Shown here piece after piece: positions 42,258 to 51,284 of a stretch of 64,000 nt of DNA (the stretch's first letter is position 1; every line of letters starts with the position of its first letter). A program made the translations under genes and the position numbers. The stretch covers positions 744,001 through 808,000 of the forward strand of contig NZ_JAUSTE010000001.1 in the NCBI RefSeq assembly GCF_030812675.1, read 5' to 3'. This DNA is from Sinomonas atrocyanea. Lineage in GTDB: Bacteria > Actinomycetota > Actinomycetes > Actinomycetales > Micrococcaceae. The notes beneath the pieces are model-generated. The model saw only the letters and a list, made by a program, of their open reading frames with translations. It was not told the origin of the DNA and did not search any database.

Positions 42258-44288
42258 TCACCAGGCGCGGCTGCGGCCGCCGTCCTTGCCGTGGCGCGGC
42301 TTGCGGTCGCCGAAGCTCCCCCGGCCGGCGCCGGCGTACCCGCGGTCGTCGCGGTCGCGTCCGCCGCTGCGGCCGCCGCGGTCCGGACGGCCGCCGAACC
42401 CGCGGTCGCCGCCACGGTCACCGCGGTCGCTGCGGCCGCGGAAACCGCCACGCTCGCCGCCGCGCTCGCCGTCGTGGTTCGGGCGGCGGCCCGAGTCGAG
42501 CTCGAGCTTGATCAGCTCGCCGCCGATCCGGGTCTTGGACAGGGCCTTCCACTGGTCGGAGGACAGCTCCGCGGGCAGCTCCACGAGGGAGTGGTCAGCG
42601 CGGATGTCGATCCCGCCGATCTGGCTCGAGTGGAAGCCGCCCTCGTTCGCGAGCGCGCCCACGATCGAGCCGGGCATGACCCGCTGGCGACGGCCCACGG
42701 CGATGCGGTAGGTCGCGTTGCCCTCGGTCACCGACCGGGACGGGCCGCGGGAGCCGAAGCCGTCCTTGTTGCGGTCGCGCTTCTGGAACTCCGGCGTGGA
42801 GGGAAGCTCCTTGACGAAGAGCGGTGTGTCGCCCTGCACCATGACCGCGAGCGCCGCGGCGATCTCCGCCGCGGGCACCTCGTGCTCGTTCTCGTAGGAG
42901 GCGATGAGGTCGCGGAACATCGAGACGTCCTCGGACTCGAGGGTCTCGGTGATCCGGTCGGCGAACTTGCTCATGCGCAGCGAGTTGACCGTCTCGGCCG
43001 TGGGCAGGTGCATCTGCTCGACCGGCTGGCGCGTGGCCTTCTCGATCGCCCGCAGGAGGTACTTCTCGCGCGGGGTCATGAACAGGATCGCGTCGCCCTT
43101 GCGGCCGGCGCGGCCCGTGCGGCCGATCCGGTGCACGTAGCCCTCGGTGTCGTGCGGGATGTCGTAGTTCACGACGTGGCTGATGCGCTCGACGTCGAGG
43201 CCGCGGGCGGCGACGTCGGTGGCGACGAGGATGTCGATCTTCCCGGCACGCAGCGCCTCGACGGTGCGCTCACGCTGGGCCTGGGCGATGTCGCCGTTGA
43301 TTGCGGCGGCCTGGAAGCCCCGGGCCTTGAGCTTCTCGGCGAGGTCCTCGGTGGCCATCTTCGTCCGCACGAACGCGATGACGCCGTCGAACTCCTCGAC
43401 CTCGAGGATGCGGGTGAGGGCATCCAGCTTGTGCGCGCCCATGACCTGGAGGTAGCGCTGGCGGATGTTCTTCCCGGTCGTGGTCTGGGACTTGACCGTG
43501 ACCTCTTCCGGCATGTTGAGGTACTGCTTGGACAGGCGGCGGATCTGCGAGGGCATGGTCGCCGAGAACAGCGCCACCTGGCGGCCGTCCGGGGTCTCCT
43601 GGAAGATGCGCTCGACGTCCTCCGCGAAGCCCATCCGGAGCATCTCGTCAGCCTCGTCCAGTACGAGGTACTGCAGCTCGGAGAGGTCCAGGGACCCCTT
43701 CTCGATGTGGTCGATCACGCGGCCGGGCGTGCCGACCACGACCTGGGCGCCGCGGCGGAGGCCGGCGAGCTGCGGGCCGTAGGCGGAGCCGCCGTAGACC
43801 GGCAGGACGGTGAAGTCGTCGAGGTGCTTGGCGTAGGAGGTGAAGGCCTCGGCCACCTGGAGCGCGAGCTCGCGGGTCGGGGCGAGCACGAGCGCCTGGG
43901 TGGCGCGGGACGGGCCGTTGAGGTCGTGGAGCTCGGCCAGGCGCGAGAGTGCGGGGACCGCGAACGCGGCGGTCTTGCCGGTGCCGGTCTGGGCCAGGCC
44001 CACGACGTCGCGGCCCTCGAGCAGGAGCGGGATCGTCGCCGCCTGGATGGGGGACGGCTTCTCGTAGCCGACGTCGGCGAGCGCCGCGAGGACGCGGCCG
44101 TCGATGCCGAGGTCTGCGAAGCGGGGGGTGCCGTCGTCCTCGGTGGAGGGCGCGGCGTCGTCCGCAGCGTCCGCGGGGGTGACCTCGGCGTCAGCGGGGG
44201 TGGCCTCGGCGGCGGGGGTGGTCGTCTCGGGGGTCTCGATGGCCTCGGAGTTCTCGATGGTCTCGGGCTTCTCGATGGTTTCAGGCAT
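42258..44288 (-). CDS. deaD: DEAD-box RNA helicase (DeaD/CshA type)
   Basis: A 676-residue ATP-dependent RNA helicase. Motifs in order: Q motif YEKPSPIQAATIP, Walker A AQTGTGKTAAF, PTRELALQ, VVGTPGRVIDH, DEAD as VLDEADEML, SAT in ALFSATMPSQ, then ARGLDVERIS and HRIGRTGRAGRKG. A DbpA-like RNA-binding domain lies at ~510-580 (YRIAVGRRQRVMPGSIVGAL) and the tail is RGG/RD-rich (GGERGGFRGRSDRGDRGG). The first ~55 residues are acidic and repetitive (PETIE). DeaD helicases help ribosome assembly and cold adaptation. It has an unusually long untranslated leader. Confidence 0.95.
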   Translation of the reverse strand: MPETIEKPETIENSEAIETPETTTPAAEATPADAEVTPADAADDAAPSTEDDGTPRFADLGIDGRVLAALADVGYEKPSPIQAATIPLLLEGRDVVGLAQTGTGKTAAFAVPALSRLAELHDLNGPSRATQALVLAPTRELALQVAEAFTSYAKHLDDFTVLPVYGGSAYGPQLAGLRRGAQVVVGTPGRVIDHIEKGSLDLSELQYLVLDEADEMLRMGFAEDVERIFQETPDGRQVALFSATMPSQIRRLSKQYLNMPEEVTVKSQTTTGKNIRQRYLQVMGAHKLDALTRILEVEEFDGVIAFVRTKMATEDLAEKLKARGFQAAAINGDIAQAQRERTVEALRAGKIDILVATDVAARGLDVERISHVVNYDIPHDTEGYVHRIGRTGRAGRKGDAILFMTPREKYLLRAIEKATRQPVEQMHLPTAETVNSLRMSKFADRITETLESEDVSMFRDLIASYENEHEVPAAEIAAALAVMVQGDTPLFVKELPSTPEFQKRDRNKDGFGSRGPSRSVTEGNATYRIAVGRRQRVMPGSIVGALANEGGFHSSQIGGIDIRADHSLVELPAELSSDQWKALSKTRIGGELIKLELDSGRRPNHDGERGGERGGFRGRSDRGDRGGDRGFGGRPDRGGRSGGRDRDDRGYAGAGRGSFGDRKPRHGKDGGRSRAW

Positions 44289-44614
44289 GCGTGTGTCCTC
44301 GCAGGTGGGGAGCCGGGGGAGGCTCGTCGTCGGTCAGTTACTCAGGCCCGGCGCTCTCTCAATCCCAGGCAGGGCTACTACGCTGCATTCGGCACCACAT
44401 GCACCCGTACAGCGTTTGCTTCAGCCGGACTCCCCTATGCGATTGCCCGCATCGCGGGCCCCAACACACACCAGTCCTGCCTCAAGAATTGGGCAGGAGA
44501 AGGGAATTCCGGAAAGTGGGGGATGTATCCATCATACAGGACGCACGACGCCGCCCCTCCCCTCGGGCGGTTCCGGGGCCGTGAGGTCAGGCACAGTCAT
44601 GCGGCCGGCGGCGG
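44289..44614 (-). other. Long leader of the helicase gene, no coding gene seen
   Basis: Between the helicase start (44288) and the MOSC stop (44615) there is no credible gene. A -10 TATGAT at 44531-44536 predicts a ~235-nt leader. It contains hairpins GCCCGC-ATC-GCGGGC and CCTGCC-10 nt-GGCAGG (44476-44497). The base composition is less GC-rich than its surroundings. Confidence 0.55.
44531..44536 (-). promoter_or_regulatory. -10 element of the helicase gene
   Basis: TATGAT on the minus strand within CTGTATGATGGATACATCC, about 245 nt before the start codon. Confidence 0.5.
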
Positions 44615-45268
44615 CTACTCCCGGCCGCGCCCGGCCGCTGCCACGACGTACTTCCGCAGGGCGGGTGCCAGCCGGAGGCCGTCGTCGGCCTCGGCATCGA
44701 GGAGGGCCTCGGCCATCTCGGCCGTCGGGTCCGCAAGCCACGCCCCCACCCGCACCCCGTGGTCGGGAACGTGCTCGATCCCGAACTGTGAGCCGGCCTC
44801 GATGTCCCCCGGCGTGATGACGCGGAGGTAGGCGCCGGAGAGCCCGGCCCGGGTGAACCACGAGACCCATCCGTCCTCGCCCATGCGCCGGGCGAAGGTC
44901 GCGCACGGGATGCGCGGCATCGTCACTTCGAGCACCGCGCCGGAAGAGAAGCGCCACCGCTCGCCGATCACGGCGTTGCTCGCCGTGATCCCGTCGATGC
45001 GGAGGTTCTCGCCGAAGAGCCCGGGCGGGATCTCGCGGCCGAGCTCGCGGGCCCACAGGGCTGCGTCGTCCTCCGAGTAGGCGTACACCGCCTTGTCCTC
45101 GCCGCCGTGGTTCGCGCGGTCCGCCTGGACGTCGCCGTGGAGGCCGAGGCGCCGGATCCGCACGGGGCCCTCGACGGGCCGCTTGTCGATCGCGGTCACC
45201 CCCACCGTGCCGGCGTCGGCGAGCAGCTGGTGGACGCGGCAGACGGCGACGACGCGGGCGGTCTTCAT
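44615..45268 (-). CDS. MOSC-domain protein (YiiM-like)
   Basis: A 217-residue MOSC protein. RRLGLHGDVQADRANHGGED followed by KAVYAYSEDD is the family's cofactor-binding entry; FGENLRIDGI and MPRIPCATFARRMG (conserved Cys) follow. The YiiM group is associated with molybdenum-cofactor-dependent detoxification of N-hydroxylated bases or with sulfur transfer. The ATG at 45268 is placed by a -10 box 7 nt upstream. It is not in an operon with Moco genes here. Confidence 0.88.
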   Translation of the reverse strand: MKTARVVAVCRVHQLLADAGTVGVTAIDKRPVEGPVRIRRLGLHGDVQADRANHGGEDKAVYAYSEDDAALWARELGREIPPGLFGENLRIDGITASNAVIGERWRFSSGAVLEVTMPRIPCATFARRMGEDGWVSWFTRAGLSGAYLRVITPGDIEAGSQFGIEHVPDHGVRVGAWLADPTAEMAEALLDAEADDGLRLAPALRKYVVAAAGRGRE

Positions 45269-45275
45269 GGCCACC

Positions 45276-45281
45276 AGCGTA
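45276..45281 (-). promoter_or_regulatory. -10 element giving a leaderless transcript for the MOSC gene
   Basis: TACGCT on the minus strand followed by 7 nt and the ATG. No ribosome-binding site is present. Confidence 0.55.
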
Positions 45282-45306
45282 CCCGCGGCACCACCGGCGG
45301 GACCCC

Positions 45307-46008
45307 TCACGGGTCGAAGCGGTAGCCCATGCCGGCCTCGGTGTGGAGGTGCCGCGGGCGGGCAGGGTCCTCCTCGAGCTTGCGCCGGAGCTGGGCGAGG
45401 TACACGCGAAGGTACTGGGTCTCCTTGGCGTAGGCCGGGCCCCACACCTGGGTGAGGATCTCGCGCTGGGTCACGAGCTGGCCGGCGCGGCGCACGAGGA
45501 GGGCGAGGATGTTCCACTCGGTGGGTGTGAGGCGCACCTCGGCGCCCCGGACGGCCACACGCCGGGCGGCGAGGTCGACGCTGAGGTCGCCGGCCTGCAG
45601 GCGGGGGGCCTCCCCCGTCCTGGGCCCCCGCCGGGCCGCGGCGCGCAGCCGCGCGAGCAGCTCCTCGAGTCCGAACGGCTTGGTCACGTAGTCGTCGGCC
45701 CCCGCATCGAGGGCCTCGACCTTGTCCTCGGAGCCGTGCCGGGCGGAGAGGACGATGACGGGCACGTCGGTCCAGGCCCGCAGCCGCCGGATCACCTCGA
45801 TCCCGTCGATGCCGGGGAGGCCGAGGTCGAGCACCACGATGTCCACGCTGCGCGCCGCGGCGATCTCGAGGGCGTCCTCGCCGGTGGGCGCGGTGACGGC
45901 CTCATACCCGTGGACCCGCAGGTTGATCTGCAGGGCCCGGGCGAAGCGCGCCTCGTCCTCCACAATGAGGACCGTGGTGGGCACCGGGGCCTGGGCTGCC
46001 TGGCTCAT
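45307..46008 (-). CDS. kdpE: KdpE-type response regulator
   Basis: A 233-residue OmpR-family regulator: receiver domain with TTVLIVEDEARFARALQINL, phosphoacceptor Asp61 in DIVVLDLGLPGIDG and K in DDYVTKPFGLEELLAR; winged helix with VRLTPTEWNILALLVRRAG and YLRVYLAQLRRKLEEDP. The last block is typical of KdpE, activator of the Kdp potassium ATPase. ATG 46008 overlaps the kinase stop by ATGA, with GGAGGAGG just upstream. No kdpFABC genes lie nearby, so its targets are elsewhere or different. Confidence 0.86.
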   Translation of the reverse strand: MSQAAQAPVPTTVLIVEDEARFARALQINLRVHGYEAVTAPTGEDALEIAAARSVDIVVLDLGLPGIDGIEVIRRLRAWTDVPVIVLSARHGSEDKVEALDAGADDYVTKPFGLEELLARLRAAARRGPRTGEAPRLQAGDLSVDLAARRVAVRGAEVRLTPTEWNILALLVRRAGQLVTQREILTQVWGPAYAKETQYLRVYLAQLRRKLEEDPARPRHLHTEAGMGYRFDP

Positions 46009-47534
46009 GCGGCCTCCTCCCGGGCCGCCAGCGCCGGCGCGCCCTGGGAGAGCGGGAGGGACACGGACATGGTGAGCCCTCCCCCGGGCGTCTCCTCGGC
46101 CTCGATCCGCCCGCCCATCGCCTCGACGAAGCCCTTGGCGACGGCGAGACCGAGCCCCACCCCGCCCTGGGCCGCGACGTCGCCGAGGCGCTGGAACGGC
46201 CGGAACACGAGCAGGAGGTCCTCGGGAGGGATCCCGGCGCCGTGGTCCACCACCCGGAGCACCCCGCAGGGCCGGCCCCGCTCGTCCTGCGCGCCGCTGC
46301 GGGCGGTGAGCTCGACGGCGGCCCCCGGGGCGTACCGCAGGGCGTTCTCGACCAGGTTGGCCACGGCGCGCTCGAGCAGCACCGGGTCGGCGTCGACCGC
46401 CGGAGCGTTGGCGGGGATGAGGTCCGCCACGCGGTCCTGGCCGGCGAGGCCCCGGGGCAGCACCTCGCGCCACGACACGGGACGCAGGAGCGGCCGGACG
46501 GTGTCGGCGGAGATGCGCGACATGTCCAGCAGGTTCCCGACCACGTGGGAGAGGCGGTCCGTGTAGTCCTCGATGGTGCCCAGGAGCTCGGCCTCCTCCT
46601 CCGGGGTGAACTCGACGGCGGCCTGGCGCAGGCTGCTCACGCTGAGCTTGATCCCGGCCAGCGGGGTGCGCAGGTCGTGGGAGACGGCCTGAAGGATCGC
46701 GGTGCGGATCGCATTGCCCTCCTCGAGCCGGCGGTTGGCCTCGCGGCTGCGCGCCAGCTGCGCGCGCTCGCGCATCGCCACGAGGTAGACGCCGAAGGCC
46801 TCCAGCGTGCGCCGCTCGCCGGGATCGAGCGGGTGGCCGGAGGCGAGGAGGGTGTAGTAGCCGTCGGGGGCCACGGCGTCGTCCGCCGCCGCGTGCGAGA
46901 CCGGGGGCGCCTCCCCCGCGGTGGCGAGCACATCCCACCCCGGCACCTGCCCGGACGCGCCCGCCGGGTCCTCGGCGGGGCGCCGGGCGAGCAGCGTGAC
47001 GGCCCGCAGGCCCAGGGTCGAGCGCACCCGCTCGAGGAACTCCTCGGTCCCGCCGGCCGAGCCGAGGATGCCGAGGGCAAGCTCGGTCATGGCGTCCGCC
47101 TCCGCGGCCGCGCGCGTCGCCTGCTCGTAGCGGCGCGTCGCGGCGCCGACGGCGAGGGCCACCGCGCAGGCGACGGCGAGGAAGACGAGGAGGCCGACGA
47201 CGGCCTCCGGCTGCGCGACGCTCAGGCTGCCCACGGGATCGGCGGTGAACCAGTTGAGCGCGAGGCTGCCGGCCACCGCCGCGACCACCGCGGGCCACAG
47301 GCCGCCCACGAGCGCGACCAGGACAGCGGCCAGCAGCTGCAGGAGCTCGACGGTCGCGAGGGCCCTCCCGCCGCGGCCGTCCGCGAGCAGCGGGGCGGCC
47401 GCGAGCTGCACGAGCGCCGGCAGGACGACGGCGAGGGCGAGCCCAACCAGCGTGCGCCGGCGGTCGAGGACGCCCAGCTCCGCGAGCCGGAGCCGGTGCT
47501 CGGGCGCCGGGAGGAACGGGGTCCGCTGGCTCAT
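46005..47534 (-). CDS. KdpD-like sensor kinase lacking the N-terminal KdpD and USP domains
   Basis: A 509-residue histidine kinase corresponding only to the C-terminal part of KdpD (E. coli 894). Four membrane segments (~25-135, DUF4118 type: LLQLLAAVLVALVGGLWPAV and ALNWFTADPVGSLSV) are followed by a GAF-like domain (~150-260), the HisKA motif LQAVSHDLRTPLAGIKLSVS and HATPase boxes NLVENALRYAP, DHGAGIPPEDL and GVGLGLAVAKGFVEAMGG. The cytosolic ATP-binding KdpD and universal-stress domains that regulate K+ sensing are absent. It is coupled to kdpE by ATGA. Confidence 0.87.
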   Translation of the reverse strand: MSQRTPFLPAPEHRLRLAELGVLDRRRTLVGLALAVVLPALVQLAAAPLLADGRGGRALATVELLQLLAAVLVALVGGLWPAVVAAVAGSLALNWFTADPVGSLSVAQPEAVVGLLVFLAVACAVALAVGAATRRYEQATRAAAEADAMTELALGILGSAGGTEEFLERVRSTLGLRAVTLLARRPAEDPAGASGQVPGWDVLATAGEAPPVSHAAADDAVAPDGYYTLLASGHPLDPGERRTLEAFGVYLVAMRERAQLARSREANRRLEEGNAIRTAILQAVSHDLRTPLAGIKLSVSSLRQAAVEFTPEEEAELLGTIEDYTDRLSHVVGNLLDMSRISADTVRPLLRPVSWREVLPRGLAGQDRVADLIPANAPAVDADPVLLERAVANLVENALRYAPGAAVELTARSGAQDERGRPCGVLRVVDHGAGIPPEDLLLVFRPFQRLGDVAAQGGVGLGLAVAKGFVEAMGGRIEAEETPGGGLTMSVSLPLSQGAPALAAREEAA

Positions 47535-47550
47535 GCGGCCATTGTGGCAG

Positions 47551-47578
47551 GCCGGGCGGCGCCGGGCCGCCGCCCGGC
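47551..47578 (-). terminator. Terminator hairpin of the cytochrome b gene
   Basis: GCCGGGCGGC and GCCGCCCGGC form a 10-bp perfect stem with an 8-nt loop, 11 nt beyond the cytochrome b stop and before the kinase start. Confidence 0.7.
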
Positions 47579-47589
47579 GCGGGTCCGGG

Positions 47590-48534
47590 TCAGTTCCGGG
47601 TCACCGTGCCCATGAGGGAGGCCACCGGCCGCAGGAACAGCGGCCGTGCGAGGAGCCAGAGGCCGGCGATGACGAGCACGCCGACGGCGAAGAGGATGAA
47701 CCCGAGCCAGTCCCCGCCGTCGTGCGCGGCGAACATGTGGTTGAGGTTCTTCAGCGCCCCGGTGGTGAGCACGAGGACCACGTGGACGATCACGAAGACC
47801 ACGAAGAATCCCATCACCGGGAAGTGCACGGCGCGCGCCCACTCCATCGGGTAGGCCTTGTTCAGGCGTGGGGCCTTGGCGTTCGTGGGCCAGACGGCGG
47901 ACATGCGCAGGCCCGTGAGGATCGCGAGCGGGGCGGCGAGGAACACGACCGCGAAGTAGGTCAGCTGCTGGAGCGCGTTGTAGTTGACCCAGCCGTCCTC
48001 GAGCGGCCAGTCGAGCGAGGCGTACTGCAGGGCCGCGGACACCGCGTGCGGGAACACGTCCCACGAGGTCGGCACGAGCCGGACCCAGTGGCCGGTGGCG
48101 AACATGAGCACGAAGAACACGACCCCGTTCAGGACCCACAGGGCGTCGAGGCACAGGTGGAGCCACAGGTCGAGGCTGATCTTCTTCGGCTGGCCCTTGG
48201 TCTTGAGGAACCCCTTGTTGCTGCGCTTCCAGTAGCCCTGGGGCCGGGTGGTGAACCGGACCTGCAGGCCGGTGCGCACGATCAGCGTCAGGAACATCAT
48301 GTTCAAGAAGTGCAGCACGTTCAGCCACGCGGGCAGCCCGTCGGGCGCCCAGCTGGGCAGCGGGGCGTGGCCGGGGTACGTCGCGATGAACTGCGAGACC
48401 GCCGCGGTGCTGCGCAGCCACTTCGCGCCGAGGACGACGATCGCGAGCACGACGACGGCGCCGACGCCGACCGCCGTCGGCCGGAACCACGGCGCCCGGG
48501 TCAGTCCGGGCTTCGCAGGGGAGCTCTGCGGCAT
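47590..48534 (-). CDS. Cytochrome b/b6-type (b561-like) membrane protein
   Basis: A 314-residue membrane protein with about five spans and histidines placed as in dihaem cytochrome b subunits: NVLHFLNMMFLTLIVRTGL, LDLWLHLCLDALWVLNGVVF, and VHFPVMGFFVVFVIVHVVLV with a pair of His on one helix. Such proteins pass electrons between quinone and a periplasmic partner, often a molybdopterin oxidoreductase; no partner gene is adjacent. I chose ATG 48534 (MPQSSPAKPG) over an upstream in-frame start in low-complexity sequence that would overlap metB. Confidence 0.82.
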   Translation of the reverse strand: MPQSSPAKPGLTRAPWFRPTAVGVGAVVVLAIVVLGAKWLRSTAAVSQFIATYPGHAPLPSWAPDGLPAWLNVLHFLNMMFLTLIVRTGLQVRFTTRPQGYWKRSNKGFLKTKGQPKKISLDLWLHLCLDALWVLNGVVFFVLMFATGHWVRLVPTSWDVFPHAVSAALQYASLDWPLEDGWVNYNALQQLTYFAVVFLAAPLAILTGLRMSAVWPTNAKAPRLNKAYPMEWARAVHFPVMGFFVVFVIVHVVLVLTTGALKNLNHMFAAHDGGDWLGFILFAVGVLVIAGLWLLARPLFLRPVASLMGTVTRN

Positions 48535-48625
48535 GGAGGGAGTCCTTGGGAGTGTCGGAAGGATGGGGGCGGGTGGCGGGGACGGCCAGGGCCGGTGGAC
48601 GGGCGGGGCGCGCCCGCGCGGCGGG

Positions 48626-49792
48626 TCAGAGCCGGGAGATGGCCGCGTCGAGGTCGGCGATGAGGTCATCGACGTCCTCGATGCCCACCGAGAGGCGCAG
48701 CAGGTTGACCGGGACGGCCAGCTCGGTGCCCTTCACGGACGCGTGGGTCATCTCGGACGGGTAGTTCATGAGCGACTCGATGCCGCCGAGGCTCTCGGCG
48801 AGGGTGAACAGGCGCGTGGACTCGGCGACCGTGCGGGCCGCGGCCTCTCCGCCCACGAACTGCACCGAGACCATGCCGCCGAAACGGCGCATCTGCTTCG
48901 CCGCGAGCTCGTGGCCCGGGTGCTCGGGCAGCCCGGGGTAGAGCACCTGGTCGACGCCGGGGCGGCCCACGAGCCACTCGGCGATCTTCTGCGCGTTGTC
49001 GGAGTGGCGCTCCATGCGCACGCCGAGCGTCTTGAGGCCGCGCGTGGTGAGGAAGGCGTCCATGGGGCCGGAGACGGCGCCGACCGCGAACTGGACGAAG
49101 CCGATCTTCTCCGCGAGCTCGCCGTCGTTGACGACGACGGCGCCGCCCACCACGTCCGAGTGGCCGCCGATGTACTTGGTGGTCGAGTGGACCACCACGT
49201 CCGCGCCGAGCGCGAGGGGGTTCTGCAGGTACGGGGACGCGAAGGTGTTGTCCACGACGAGGAGGGCCCCGGCGTCGTGCGCGAGCTCGGCGAGGGCCGC
49301 GATGTCGGTGATCTTCATCATCGGGTTCGAGGGGGTCTCGACCCACACGAGGCGGGCCCCGCCCTCGGCGACCGCGGCGCGCACGCCGTCGAGGTCGGAC
49401 ATGTCCACGGGCTGGTTCCCGATGCCCCACGGGGCGAGGACGCGGGAGATGAGGCGGTAGGTGCCGCCGTAGGCGTCGTTGCCGAGCACGATCCGGTCCC
49501 CGGGCGAGCACAGGGCGCGGATGAGGGCGTCCTCGGCGGCCAGCCCCGAGCCGAACGAGTAGGCGTGGGAGCCGCCCTCGAGCGCGGCGAGCTGCTCTTG
49601 GAGCGCGTCCCGCGTCGGGTTGCCGCCGCGGCCGTACTCGTAGCCGGAGCGGAGGCCGCCGATGCCGTCCTGGGCGTAGGTGGAGGAGAAGTGCAGCGGG
49701 GGGACGACGGCGCCCGTCCGCGGCTCGAACTCCTGGCCGGCGTGGACGGCCCGCGTGTTGAATCCGGTGGTCTTCTCGCCCTGCTCAGGCAT
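48626..49792 (-). CDS. metB: Cystathionine gamma-synthase / gamma-lyase (PLP)
   Basis: A 388-residue Cys/Met-metabolism PLP enzyme. NTRAVHAGQEFEPRTGAVVP, the tyrosine/arginine SGYEYGRGGNPTRDALQEQL, LVVDNTFASPYLQNPLALGA and the PLP lysine in VVHSTTKYIGGHSDVVGG are all conserved. The gene follows cbs by 11 nt, the pairing seen in actinobacteria for transsulfuration, so it could run as synthase (homoserine ester + cysteine) or as lyase producing cysteine. ATG 49792 has an AAGGGAGA site. Confidence 0.92.
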   Translation of the reverse strand: MPEQGEKTTGFNTRAVHAGQEFEPRTGAVVPPLHFSSTYAQDGIGGLRSGYEYGRGGNPTRDALQEQLAALEGGSHAYSFGSGLAAEDALIRALCSPGDRIVLGNDAYGGTYRLISRVLAPWGIGNQPVDMSDLDGVRAAVAEGGARLVWVETPSNPMMKITDIAALAELAHDAGALLVVDNTFASPYLQNPLALGADVVVHSTTKYIGGHSDVVGGAVVVNDGELAEKIGFVQFAVGAVSGPMDAFLTTRGLKTLGVRMERHSDNAQKIAEWLVGRPGVDQVLYPGLPEHPGHELAAKQMRRFGGMVSVQFVGGEAAARTVAESTRLFTLAESLGGIESLMNYPSEMTHASVKGTELAVPVNLLRLSVGIEDVDDLIADLDAAISRL

Positions 49793-49803
49793 GGGGGTCT
49801 CCC

Positions 49804-51189
49804 TTACTTGTTGAGGTTGGCCAGGAGGTCGTGGCGGGTGAGGATGCCGACGGGCGCACCGACGAAGGTGACCATGACGGCGTCGTCCTCGCTGAGCATC
49901 TTCCGCAGCTCCGCCTGGCCCTCGAGGGAGCCGATGACGGGCAGGCGCGGGCCCATGTGCTCGGAGATCTTGTCGGTGAGCTTCGCGTCCCCGCGGAACA
50001 GGCTCGCGGACAGGGAGCGCTCGTCCACGGCGCCGAGGACCTCCCCCATCACCACGGGGGGCTCGGTCGAGAGCACGGGCAGGTGGCTGACCCCGTACTC
50101 GGTCATGATGTCGATGACGTCGCGGACCGTCTCGTTGGGGTGGGTGTGGACGAGATCCGGGAGGCGGCCGTCCTTGCCCTTGAGCAGGTCGCCGACCGTC
50201 TTCTCGTCCTGGCCCGGGAGGAAGCCGTAGGAGCGCATCCAGTCGTCGTTGAAGATCTTGGCGAGGTAGCCGCGCCCGGAGTCGGGCAGGACCACGACGA
50301 CGACCGCGTCCTCGGGCAGGTCCTTCGCCACCCGGAGGGCGGCGGCCACGGCCATGCCGGAGGAGCCGCCGACGAGGAGGCCCTCCTCGCGGGCGAGCCG
50401 GCGCGTCATGGCGAAGGACTCGGCGTCGGTGACGGCCAGGACCTCGTCCGGGACGGACTTGTCATAGTTCCCGGGCCACATGTCCTCGCCGACGCCCTCG
50501 ACGAAGTACGGCCGGCCGGTGCCGCCGGAGTAGACGGAGCCCTCGGGGTCGGCGCCGATGACCTTGACCTGGCCGCCCTCGGAGGCGGGCCGGTCCTTGG
50601 AGGCCTCCTTGAGGTACCGGCCGGTGCCGGTGATGGTGCCGCCGGTGCCGGCGCCGATGACCACGTGCGTGATCCTGCCGTCCGTGTCCGCCCAGATCTC
50701 CGGTCCGGTGGTCTCGTAGTGGCTGGCCGGGGCGCCCGGGTTGGAGAACTGGTCCGGCTTGAACGCGCCGGGGATCTCGCTGACGAGGCGGTCGGAGACG
50801 CCGTAGTACGACTGCGGGGAGTCCGGCGGGACGGCGGTCGGGGTGACGACGACCTCGGCCCCGTAGGCCGCGAGCACCGCGCGCTTCTCCTCGCCGACCT
50901 TGTCGGGGACCACGAAGATGCACCGGTAGCCCTTCTGCTGGCCCACCAGCGCGAGGCCCACGCCGGTGTTGCCGCTCGTGGGCTCAACGATGGTGCCACC
51001 GGGGCCGAGCTTGCCGTCCGCCTCCGCCTGCTCGATCATCTTCAGCGCGATGCGGTCCTTGATGGAGCCGCCGGGGTTGAGGTACTCGAGTTTGACCAGG
51101 ACCGTCGCCTTGATGCCTTCGGTGACCTTGTTCAGCTGGACGAGGGGCGTGTGCCCGATGAGTTCGACGACGGACTTGGCATACTTCAC
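49804..51189 (-). CDS. cbs: Cystathionine beta-synthase with C-terminal CBS domains
   Basis: A 461-residue PLP enzyme joining serine and homocysteine. The CysK-like core holds the PLP lysine in NPGGSIKDRIALKMIEQAEA, the substrate loop PTSGNTGVGLA and the PLP-phosphate loop GAGTGGTITGTGRYLKE. Two CBS motifs occupy ~335-460 (TVRDVIDIMTEYGVSHLPVL and a second ending VGAPVGILTRHDLL) and probably sense an adenosyl ligand. I chose GTG 51189 (VKYAKSVVELIG) because TACAGT lies exactly 7 nt upstream; the longer GTG at 51198 falls inside that box. The N-terminus then matches the family. Confidence 0.93.
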   Translation of the reverse strand: MKYAKSVVELIGHTPLVQLNKVTEGIKATVLVKLEYLNPGGSIKDRIALKMIEQAEADGKLGPGGTIVEPTSGNTGVGLALVGQQKGYRCIFVVPDKVGEEKRAVLAAYGAEVVVTPTAVPPDSPQSYYGVSDRLVSEIPGAFKPDQFSNPGAPASHYETTGPEIWADTDGRITHVVIGAGTGGTITGTGRYLKEASKDRPASEGGQVKVIGADPEGSVYSGGTGRPYFVEGVGEDMWPGNYDKSVPDEVLAVTDAESFAMTRRLAREEGLLVGGSSGMAVAAALRVAKDLPEDAVVVVVLPDSGRGYLAKIFNDDWMRSYGFLPGQDEKTVGDLLKGKDGRLPDLVHTHPNETVRDVIDIMTEYGVSHLPVLSTEPPVVMGEVLGAVDERSLSASLFRGDAKLTDKISEHMGPRLPVIGSLEGQAELRKMLSEDDAVMVTFVGAPVGILTRHDLLANLNK

Positions 51190-51196
51190 GACCCCC

Positions 51197-51202
51197 ACTG
51201 TA
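51197..51202 (-). promoter_or_regulatory. -10 element giving a leaderless cbs-metB transcript
   Basis: TACAGT on the minus strand followed by 7 nt and GTG 51189. With no leader there is no room for a riboswitch. Confidence 0.55.
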
Positions 51203-51284
51203 GCCTCTGGGCCCGGACGCGCAGAGGCGGCCGACTCCGGGGTTCACGCACGGGGCGGAGTTTCGAACAGCACTCCTTCCCCGA

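Noticed and set aside
51189-51240. SAM or other riboswitch ahead of cbs-metB
   Set aside because: The -10 box sits 7 nt from the start codon, leaving no leader that could fold.
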